DNA from: Candidatus Zambryskibacteria bacterium CG_4_9_14_3_um_filter_40_16
GTDB lineage: Bacteria > Patescibacteriota > Minisyncoccia > Phycocordibacterales > Zambryskibacteraceae
Direction: 5' to 3'
NCBI GenBank assembly: GCA_002791475.1
Contig: PFXE01000012.1
Location: 1 to 5,283, forward strand
Length of the DNA stretch: 5,283 bases
The notes below the pieces were generated by a model. The model had not been told where the DNA came from. It saw only the letters and a program-made list of their open reading frames with translations, and did no database searches. How positions within the stretch are numbered: position 1 is the stretch's first letter; each line of letters starts with the position of its first letter. Positions 1 through 4,603 of this stretch are shown here, in pieces. Position numbers and translations under genes: made by a program.

Positions 1-273
1 ACCGAGAATGTGTCACATTTAGTAAAAGTGTCCGGCATTGGTGGTAAAATAGCGGAAAAGATTATTCTTGAATTAAGGGGCAAGCTTGGAAAAGCCGGGG
101 AGATGGAAGCCGGCATGCTTAGGGATGAGAGTGATGTTGTGGAAGCTCTTTATTCTCTCGGTTATTCCCAAAAAGAAGCTCGTGAAGCACTTAAAGAAAT
201 TTCTGAAGAGATAATTGGCACAGGTGAGAAAGTTAAAGAAGCTCTGAAAATACTGGGAAAAAATAAAAAATGA
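1..273 (+). CDS. ruvA: Holliday junction branch migration subunit RuvA, C-terminal part (5' end outside window)
   Basis: RuvA binds four-way Holliday junctions and loads the RuvB motor for branch migration in recombination and repair. About 90 residues are visible, reading in frame from base 1, so the GTG at 10 is an internal valine codon and not a start. Residues 8-29 contain the second helix-hairpin-helix of domain II (LVKVSGIGGKIAEKIILEL, matching the family's L.KvPGIG.KtAErii.EL). Residues 42-88 match the small domain III that contacts RuvB (VVEALYSLGYSQKEAREAL). The linker between them is short and acidic. The full protein is usually about 190-200 residues, so roughly half is missing upstream. 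Its TGA stop overlaps the ATG of the next gene (ATGA), which suggests co-transcription and translational coupling. The identification is firm. Confidence 0.93.
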   Translation, partial: TENVSHLVKVSGIGGKIAEKIILELRGKLGKAGEMEAGMLRDESDVVEALYSLGYSQKEAREALKEISEEIIGTGEKVKEALKILGKNKK

Positions 274-1589
274 AGGAGAAAATAAAAAAACTCATACCGA
301 CAAGTTTGTTTCATGCAGTACAGCCGATATACCACTTCCTGCTCTCGTTTCTGGGAGCGGTTATTTATCGTTTCCCCTCAAGGCACATAAAAATTGTTGG
401 AATTACAGGGACAAAGGGCAAAACGAGCACAACGGAGTTGGCCAATGCGATTCTAGAAAAGGCCGGCTACAAAACGGCTCTGGCAGGAACACTGCGTTTC
501 AAAATCGGAGATAAAAGTCGTCCCAATTTGTTTAAAATGACAATGCCGGGGCGATTTTTTATACAACATTTTATTCGCCAAGCTGTAAGGGATAGATGCG
601 ACTGGGTTGTAATAGAAATGACATCTGAAGGCGCGAAGCAGTGGAGACACAAGTGGATAGACCTTAACGCGCTGGTTTTCACCAATCTTTCTCCAGAACA
701 CATTGAATCGCACGGCTCATTTGAAAAATATTTGAAGGCAAAACTTTCTCTCGGCAAATCTTTGGAAAACTCTTTTAAAAAACAAAAGATTGTTGTCGCA
801 AACAAGGACGACATATATGGCAAAGACTTTTTGTCACTGCATGTACCAAACCGCTTTCCTTTTTCGCTTGAAGATGCGAAGCCGTATAAAATAAGTGAAA
901 AGGGGGTTTCGTTGACTTTTCTCGGAGAAAAAATATCGTCACACCTTAAAGGAGTTTTTAATATCTACAACATATTGGCGGCAGCAACTTTCGGGTCATC
1001 TATAGGAATATCCGCACAAGTAATATCTGAAGCACTGAAGGGGGTAGAGAGCATACGGGGGAGGGTGGAATATGTAACTATCGGAAAAAAACAAAACTTT
1101 GATGTCATTGTTGATTACGCGCATACGGCAGATTCTCTTGAGAAAGTATATCGGGTTTTTGATGGAAAAAACAAAATATGTGTTCTTGGAAACACGGGGG
1201 GAGGAAGGGATAAGTGGAAAAGGCCTGAAATGGGGGCGGTAGCGGATAAATATTGCCAGACAATCATTCTCACAAACGAGGACCCGTATGACGAAGACCC
1301 CAAAGTTATAGTGGAGGAAGTAAAAAATGGAATAAAAAACACTCCTTGCGAAATAGTGATGGATAGGAGAAGGGCTATCGGACTTGCGCTAGAAAAAGCA
1401 GATATCGCCACTCAAAAAGAGTTGGGTGAGAAGGGGGCGGGAAAAGAGAGGGTTGTTGTATTAATAACCGGCAAGGGCACGGACCCATATATTATGGAAG
1501 AAAACGGGAAGAAAACCCCTTGGGATGATGCTACCGTGGCAAGAGAAGAATTGGAAAAAATATTTTCTAAAAAACAAACTGGAGAATAA
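270..1589 (+). CDS. murE: MurE-like Mur ligase lacking the N-terminal UDP-binding domain
   Basis: This is an ATP-dependent amino acid ligase of the Mur family, most like MurE, which adds the third residue to UDP-MurNAc-L-Ala-D-Glu in the cytoplasm. Visible motifs: P-loop GTKGKTST (47-54), EMTSEG (116-121), TNLSPEHIESHG (138-149), the likely carbamylated lysine K158 in YLKAKLSL, FNIYNILAA (230-238), RGRVEYV (263-269), DYAHTADSLE (282-291), GNTGGGRDKWKRPEMG (307-322) and GKGTDPY (401-407). The central ATPase and C-terminal domains are therefore complete. At 439 residues it is shorter than a typical MurE (about 490), because the P-loop begins near residue 47 instead of about 110; a hydrophobic segment (about 14-36) takes the place of domain 1. 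The DNPR motif of diaminopimelate-adding enzymes reads EDPY (337-340), so the amino acid substrate is uncertain. The ATG overlaps the ruvA stop. An AAGGAG lies just inside the gene, too late to serve this start. Confidence 0.85.
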   Translation: MKEKIKKLIPTSLFHAVQPIYHFLLSFLGAVIYRFPSRHIKIVGITGTKGKTSTTELANAILEKAGYKTALAGTLRFKIGDKSRPNLFKMTMPGRFFIQHFIRQAVRDRCDWVVIEMTSEGAKQWRHKWIDLNALVFTNLSPEHIESHGSFEKYLKAKLSLGKSLENSFKKQKIVVANKDDIYGKDFLSLHVPNRFPFSLEDAKPYKISEKGVSLTFLGEKISSHLKGVFNIYNILAAATFGSSIGISAQVISEALKGVESIRGRVEYVTIGKKQNFDVIVDYAHTADSLEKVYRVFDGKNKICVLGNTGGGRDKWKRPEMGAVADKYCQTIILTNEDPYDEDPKVIVEEVKNGIKNTPCEIVMDRRRAIGLALEKADIATQKELGEKGAGKERVVVLITGKGTDPYIMEENGKKTPWDDATVAREELEKIFSKKQTGE

Positions 1590-1683
1590 CGGGAACAGAT
1601 TATACAAACCGTAAAATTTTGTGTTTTAATGAATTTAATTAAGATTTTCTTTGGTCATTTTTACTAAACTTAAAATCACCACC

Positions 1684-2682
1684 TTGCCAGAACTGCCTGA
1701 AGTACAAACCACCGTTAATGGGATTAATAAGAAACTCAAAGGTTTGAGGATTGTGGATATTTGGACAGATTACCCCGCACGACACTACGATAATCCTCAA
1801 TGGCAAAATTCCGAAAAAATAAGCTCTAGGCAAATAAAAAACAAACACTTCTTCAATTACTTTAAAAAAAATATCGTTGGAAAAAAAATAACTGGAGCTG
1901 AAAGACGGGCAAAAAATGTTTTAATCCACTTATCTGCAAACAAAACACCGTCCAAAACAACAAAAGGACGATGCGAGACAATCCTTATTCATATGAAAAT
2001 GACAGGACATTTGCTTTTCGGTAAATACGAAAAGGTAAATACAAAAACTAAAAACCTTAAACCAAAAACGACAAAGTGGGTTGCGCAAGAGCCGGGGCCT
2101 TTGCGAGATGATTCCTTCAATCAATTTATTCATCTGGTTTTCAGTCTGTCAAACGGCAAACACCTTGTTCTTTCTGATATGAGAAAATTCGCCAAGGTTT
2201 TGTTGATTGAAAACTTTGGTCTAAACACCTCTTCGGAGCTCTCTCATCTGGGACCCGAACCGTTAACTAGTAATTTTTCATTAAAGGTGTTGAAAGAAAG
2301 ATTGAATAAAAAACCAAACTGGCCGATAAAAAGCGCGCTTATGGACCAAACCCTTATTTCCGGCATAGGAAACATATATTCCGACGAAATACTTTGGGCA
2401 TCAAACATTCACCCCCTTCGTAAGGTGGAGGATTTGAAAACTTCTCAATTCATAAAAATTTTGGTGAACACAAAACTTATTCTTAAAAAAGGAATTGATT
2501 TTAAAGGCGACTCAATGTCCGACTACAGAAATATAGACGGTAGACGTGGTCGTTTCCAAAACGAACACCAGGCCTATAGACGCACAGGCAAGCCGTGTAC
2601 CAAAAAGAGATGCCCTGGTACTATAAAGCGTACTGGGGTTAGGGGTAGAAACGCTCATTTCTGCTCTACTCATCAGAAATAA
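1684..2682 (+). CDS. mutM: Formamidopyrimidine-DNA glycosylase (Fpg/MutM), TTG start
   Basis: Fpg excises 8-oxoguanine and ring-opened purines and nicks the abasic site. The frame is open from a TTG at 1651, but the TTG at 1684 gives M-PELPEVQTT, placing the catalytic proline at residue 2 and glutamate at 3, as the mechanism requires; this fixes the start. In the resulting 332-residue protein, K77 (RRAKNVL) matches E. coli K57, HMKMTG (103-108) matches HLGMSG, DMRKF (165-169) matches DPRRF, and DQTLISGIGNIYSDE (221-235) is the helix-two-turn-helix. The C-terminal zinc finger has ligands C305, C310, C327 and H330, with the DNA-contacting arginine at R322. The family is usually about 270 residues; the extra length lies in loops before K77, between K77 and HMKMTG, and between HMKMTG and DMRK. 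No clear Shine-Dalgarno sequence or promoter was recognised in the 94-bp gap upstream. Confidence 0.92.
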   Translation: MPELPEVQTTVNGINKKLKGLRIVDIWTDYPARHYDNPQWQNSEKISSRQIKNKHFFNYFKKNIVGKKITGAERRAKNVLIHLSANKTPSKTTKGRCETILIHMKMTGHLLFGKYEKVNTKTKNLKPKTTKWVAQEPGPLRDDSFNQFIHLVFSLSNGKHLVLSDMRKFAKVLLIENFGLNTSSELSHLGPEPLTSNFSLKVLKERLNKKPNWPIKSALMDQTLISGIGNIYSDEILWASNIHPLRKVEDLKTSQFIKILVNTKLILKKGIDFKGDSMSDYRNIDGRRGRFQNEHQAYRRTGKPCTKKRCPGTIKRTGVRGRNAHFCSTHQK

Positions 2683-3273
2683 ATGACTACATATTTATTA
2701 TTTTTGCTAGGAATAATGGCGCTTGGAGATGTGGCTTTGATACCTCTTCTTTACTTTAGCGTTACCGACTCTTTCTCGCTTTCAACCGTAATTCTCATAG
2801 GACTAATTGCTAATACCATAATGGATGTTTTTTGGTATTGGGTAGGGAGAATGTCAAATAAGGAGAAAATTTTCCGTTTCTTTAGGATTGATAGGTTGAT
2901 GAAGAAGAACGCTGAAATTTTTTCTCTGTCCAATCCGCGTGCTGATAAAATTCTTTTTATTTCTAATTTTCTATACGGCATACGAGTCCCCGTCAGAGTT
3001 CTTTACGGTATGGAGAGACTCCCACTTCGCAACTTTCTTCGTGTTGGGGTTTTGGGAACTATTATCTGGATACTAATTATCGCCGGGTTGGCTTTTACTC
3101 TAAACACGGGTGCGGAAGAACTCAAAATATATGTGCGACGAGGAGAAATTGTTTTTAGCACATTCGTTTTACTTATTGTTCTTTTTGAAATTTGGGCAAA
3201 AAAATATATAAAAAAATTTATGAGCTCCAAAGAGCAGGATTGCGAAACGAATCAACCGGGAACCAAAATTTAG
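2683..3273 (+). CDS. DedA-like (VTT domain) integral membrane protein
   Basis: This 196-residue membrane protein resembles the DedA/SNARE-associated family, proposed lipid scramblases or proton-linked transporters of the inner membrane. Hydrophobic segments lie at about 4-27, 31-54, 88-107, 120-141 and 155-172. The family pattern D-x3-Y-x2-G-R is met by D48, Y52, G55 and R56. NFLYGIRVPVRVLYG (95-109) aligns without gaps to the DedA re-entrant block RF.PG.R.....AG, with R101 and G109 conserved. However, the first arginine of that block is N95 and the proline is Y98, and D16 stands where DedA proteins usually have a glutamate. A basic, hydrophilic tail (about 173-196) follows the last helix. 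The ATG directly follows the fpg TAA with no gap, so translation is probably coupled. A hairpin with a T-run begins at its stop codon. The family call is likely; the substrate is unknown. Confidence 0.65.
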   Translation: MTTYLLFLLGIMALGDVALIPLLYFSVTDSFSLSTVILIGLIANTIMDVFWYWVGRMSNKEKIFRFFRIDRLMKKNAEIFSLSNPRADKILFISNFLYGIRVPVRVLYGMERLPLRNFLRVGVLGTIIWILIIAGLAFTLNTGAEELKIYVRRGEIVFSTFVLLIVLFEIWAKKYIKKFMSSKEQDCETNQPGTKI

Positions 3274-3296
3274 TCCGTTTCCAAACGACTTTTTTT
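3272..3296 (+). terminator. Intrinsic terminator after the DedA-like gene
   Basis: AGTC(C)GTTT at 3272-3280 pairs with AAACGACT at 3283-3290, with one bulged C and a tight loop, followed by seven T residues (3290-3296). The hairpin starts inside the TAG stop of the upstream gene, and the T-run covers the stop codon of the facing methyltransferase. On the minus strand only four T residues follow a few bases after the stem, so termination from that side should be weaker. Confidence 0.65.
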
Positions 3297-3792
3297 ATAT
3301 TTTAAGAATTTGAAATAGAGCAATACCGACAGCCACGGAGATATTGAGAGATTCCTTTTTTCCTCTCATATCAATTTCCGCTATTAAATCCGCCCGCTTT
3401 AGCAATTGGGCCGACAAACCCCTTGTCTCACTCCCGAATATAAATGCGCAAGGTTTTTTTATTTTAATCTTCCTATAATTCACCGAGTTTGGCGATTGTT
3501 CTATCGCGACCAACACCACCCCCTCTCCTTTTAGTTTTTTTATAATTCTATTTAAATCTTTAGTTTTTTCCCACAGTACAAAATTTTCCGCACCCAAAGC
3601 ACTTTTTGAAATCTCTTTTACTTTTCTACCAAAACGATCCACTGGGGCGGGGGTGTAACCGGTTAGAAAAACCTTACCTATACCGGACGCATCGGCGGTT
3701 CTTAGGATTGAACCGACATTGTGTTTACTCCTTACATTGTGAAGTATTAAATACGCTTCCTTTTTGGTCTTTTTATCCTTTTTGTTTCTCAT
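3295..3792 (-). CDS. SpoU/TrmH-family RNA 2'-O-ribose methyltransferase
   Basis: SPOUT-fold enzymes of this group transfer a methyl group from S-adenosylmethionine to a ribose 2'-OH in tRNA or rRNA. All three signature motifs are present in 165 residues: motif 1 NVGSILRTADASG (25-37), with the catalytic-type R31; motif 2 FIFGSETRGLS (117-127), with E122; and motif 3 IDMRGKKESLNISVAVGIA (140-158), the SLNxSVA cofactor knot. There is no added N-terminal RNA-binding domain, only a lysine-rich start (about 1-11), so it is a minimal catalytic domain close in size to TrmL (about 157 residues). The target nucleotide cannot be read from the sequence. The ATG lies 23 bp from the divergent DoxX start. 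No Shine-Dalgarno sequence precedes it, but a TATAGT -10-like box sits about 12 bp upstream. It converges on the DedA-like gene with a 21-bp gap. Confidence 0.88.
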   Translation of the reverse strand: MRNKKDKKTKKEAYLILHNVRSKHNVGSILRTADASGIGKVFLTGYTPAPVDRFGRKVKEISKSALGAENFVLWEKTKDLNRIIKKLKGEGVVLVAIEQSPNSVNYRKIKIKKPCAFIFGSETRGLSAQLLKRADLIAEIDMRGKKESLNISVAVGIALFQILKI

Positions 3793-3815
3793 AATAAAGA
3801 TGTTACTATATTGCC
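3793..3815. promoter_or_regulatory. Divergent promoter region with a shared -10 element
   Basis: This 23-bp gap separates two divergent start codons. On the plus strand TACTAT (3804-3809), overlapping TATATT (3807-3812), is a plausible -10 that would start RNA near 3816, the DoxX ATG itself; TTGTTT at 3782-3787 is a weak -35. On the minus strand the overlapping TATAGT (3810-3805) would give a leader of about six bases for the methyltransferase, and no good -35 was found. Both transcripts would be leaderless or nearly so, in keeping with the lack of Shine-Dalgarno sequences. Confidence 0.4.
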
Positions 3816-4220
3816 ATGTTAAATCCTTTTCCAGAACTGCTATCTTTCGGGCTTTTGGCTCCTTTTATTTTGCGTATAGTTGGAGGGTTTGTTTTTCTCA
3901 ATCTCGGTTTTCTCAAATTAAAGGGTGAAAAAGACAGGTGGGAAGCGTCTTTTGAAGCTCTCGGTCTTAGACCAAAAGTCAGTTTATTAAAAATTTTTGC
4001 TCTTACGGAAATAATAGGAGGACTTGCTTTAATAGTCGGATTTTATACCCAGATAGCCGCATTGGTTTTTGTCGTTATCACTTTCGTTGAACTTTATATT
4101 GAACAAAAAGAATCTTCTCTTCTCAAGAGAGACATCGCTTTTTATCTTCTAATGTTTTCAATAGCTCTTTCCCTTCTTTTCTCCGGAGCGGGTTTCTTCG
4201 CTTTTGATTTACCTTTGTAG
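3816..4220 (+). CDS. DoxX-family small integral membrane protein
   Basis: This 134-residue protein has four predicted membrane helices (about 12-34, 57-75, 79-95 and 107-126), the normal size and topology of DoxX proteins. Family features visible are LRIVGGFVFLNLGFLKL (19-35, compare lRi.lG.iFl..G..Kl), ALG (48-50) before helix two, the E..GGL.L..G pattern (65-75), an RD pair at 105-106 starting the last helix, and a GAGFFAFD ending (124-131) that matches the family's GpG..s.D. DoxX members have been linked to quinone or thiol redox and oxidative-stress functions, but the role here cannot be deduced. The start has no Shine-Dalgarno sequence and probably lies at the 5' end of the RNA. It diverges from the RNA methyltransferase, and no clear terminator with a T-run follows it. 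Confidence 0.78.
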   Translation: MLNPFPELLSFGLLAPFILRIVGGFVFLNLGFLKLKGEKDRWEASFEALGLRPKVSLLKIFALTEIIGGLALIVGFYTQIAALVFVVITFVELYIEQKESSLLKRDIAFYLLMFSIALSLLFSGAGFFAFDLPL

Positions 4221-4266
4221 AAAACTATTTAAAATCCTTTGATTTGTGAGGGACACAGAATTAGAT

Positions 4267-4296
4267 TTTCTTACCAAGCCCTTTCTTACCAAGCCC
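4267..4296 (+). repeat. Perfect 15-bp tandem duplication
   Basis: The unit TTTCTTACCAAGCCC occurs at 4267-4281 and again at 4282-4296 without mismatch, and the next base of a third copy also matches. It lies between doxX and tRNA-Lys. The second copy forms most of the left arm of the adjoining inverted repeat, so the duplication copied part of a hairpin arm. Confidence 0.9.
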
Positions 4297-4320
4297 TCCC
4301 CTTGGTAAAGAAGGGGTTGG
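4274..4320. repeat. Imperfect inverted repeat, REP-like hairpin
   Basis: Bases 4274-4293 pair with 4301-4320 around a 7-base C-rich loop (4294-4300). The top eight pairs (TTACCAAG with CTTGGTAA) are perfect. Over 20 positions there are 17 Watson-Crick pairs, one G-U and two mismatches. Neither strand has a T-run after the stem, so it is not a standard terminator. Its C-run/CTTACCAAG/G-run style resembles short dispersed palindromes of many bacterial genomes; whether it is repeated elsewhere cannot be seen here. Confidence 0.65.
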
Positions 4321-4415
4321 AAAATGTGGGCGGCTTCATCCAGCTTGCGCTTTTCTAAACTGTCGTCACAGATAATTTTGTTTTCGTCAAAACGAACCGC
4401 GACCCCGACTCGCCC

Positions 4416-4435
4416 GTTTCGACTGCTGTCGAAAC
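4416..4435. repeat. Perfect palindromic hairpin in a G+C-rich block
   Basis: GTTTCGAC (4416-4423) and GTCGAAAC (4428-4435) form an 8-bp stem with loop TGCT. It lies in 4391-4450, where a hand count gives 38 G or C in 60 bases, well above the flanking sequence. No T-run follows on either strand. A protein-binding site or a structured RNA element are possible roles; neither is shown. Confidence 0.55.
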
Positions 4436-4459
4436 ACGTCTCCGTCCGTGATATGTATC

Positions 4460-4486
4460 AAAAAATATGAAGCGGTTCATATTTTT
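4460..4486 (-). terminator. AU-rich hairpin terminator for tRNA-Lys
   Basis: AAAAATATGAA (4461-4471) and TTCATATTTTT (4476-4486) form a perfect 11-bp stem around a GCGG loop. Read on the minus strand, the right arm ends in six U residues (4465-4460), and the hairpin starts 9 bases after the tRNA 3' end. The stem is poor in G-C pairs, so it may be only moderately strong. The symmetric A/T arms could also act on plus-strand RNA reading through from doxX. Confidence 0.55.
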
Positions 4487-4494
4487 CTATCATG

Positions 4495-4565
4495 TCCCCC
4501 CACTAGGAATCGAACCTAGATCAATTGCTTAAAAGGCAACTGCTCTACCACTGAGCTATGGGGGG
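4495..4565 (-). tRNA. tRNA-Lys (anticodon UUU)
   Basis: The 71-base sequence folds as a full cloverleaf on the minus strand: acceptor CCCCCCA with TGGGGGG (7 bp), TA, D-arm GCTC-AGTGGTA-GAGC, anticodon arm GTTGC-CTTTTAA-GCAAT (first pair G-U), a 4-base variable loop, T-arm CTAGG-TTCGATT-CCTAG, and discriminator A. The anticodon TTT (4533-4531) reads lysine codons AAA and AAG, which are abundant in the neighbouring genes. The 3' CCA is not encoded: the discriminator is followed by CAT, so it must be added after transcription. The acceptor stem begins C1-G72 in a run of six C-G pairs, unlike the G1-C72 of E. coli tRNA-Lys. It has its own promoter just upstream and a terminator-like hairpin just downstream. 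Confidence 0.95.
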
Positions 4566-4574
4566 AACACGGAA

Positions 4575-4603
4575 ACTATAACGAAATTAACCCCCTGTGT
4601 CTA
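4575..4603 (-). promoter_or_regulatory. Sigma-70-type promoter of tRNA-Lys
   Basis: On the minus strand TAGACA (4603-4598, five of six matches to TTGACA), a 17-bp spacer and TATAGT (4580-4575, five of six to TATAAT) form a near-consensus promoter. Transcription should begin near 4568, two or three bases before the tRNA 5' end. The first three bases of the -35 box are the TAG stop codon of holA, so the promoter is packed against the end of the upstream gene. Confidence 0.65.

Larger units (their letters stand above)
4209..4457 (-). other. Start-less open reverse frame in the island next to tRNA-Lys (possible gene remnant)
   Basis: On the minus strand 82 sense codons run without a stop from just after a TGA (4460-4458) to a TAA (4211-4209). 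The frame encodes a soluble-looking stretch that includes VAVRFDENKIICDDSLEKR. It has no ATG, and the only GTG and TTG codons lie in its last third. It overlaps the last bases of the doxX gene. The 15-bp tandem repeat is in frame with it and yields GLVRK twice. It may be a decayed gene fragment, part of a dispersed repeat, or a chance opening helped by G+C-rich sequence. I recognise no family. Confidence 0.2.

Noticed and set aside
10..12. GTG at 10 as a real start for a small 87-residue protein
   Set aside because: The sequence is the internal part of RuvA domain II and reads in frame from base 1.
271..273. TGA recoded as glycine, as in some CPR phyla
   Set aside because: TGA ends ruvA at the expected family length, and no in-frame TGA interrupts any of the recognised genes.
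453..823. Two overlapping reverse open frames inside the MurE-like gene
   Set aside because: They are antisense to conserved ligase motifs, have no recognisable domains, and look like shadows.
1115..1411. Reverse open frame with Ser-rich hydrophobic sequence inside the MurE-like gene
   Set aside because: It lies opposite the conserved DYAHT and GGGRDKWKRP motifs and its composition is typical of an antisense shadow.
1651..1683. TTG at 1651 as the start of fpg
   Set aside because: It would place 11 residues before the catalytic proline; the TTG at 1684 restores the invariant MPELPE N-terminus.
1590..1683. Promoter and terminator between the MurE-like gene and fpg
   Set aside because: The gap is A+T-rich with several TTTAAT/TAAAAT-like boxes, but none has a matching -35 at 16-18 bp, and the only hairpin (ACAAA with TTTGT) is too weak.
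4274..4320. The inverted repeat as a rho-independent terminator for doxX
   Set aside because: The stem is good, but no T-run follows it on either strand, so it was listed as a repeat.
4416..4486. Adjacent hairpins as a CRISPR array or riboswitch
   Set aside because: The hairpins share no repeat sequence or regular spacing, and no known riboswitch core is recognisable; the last hairpin is better explained as a tRNA terminator.
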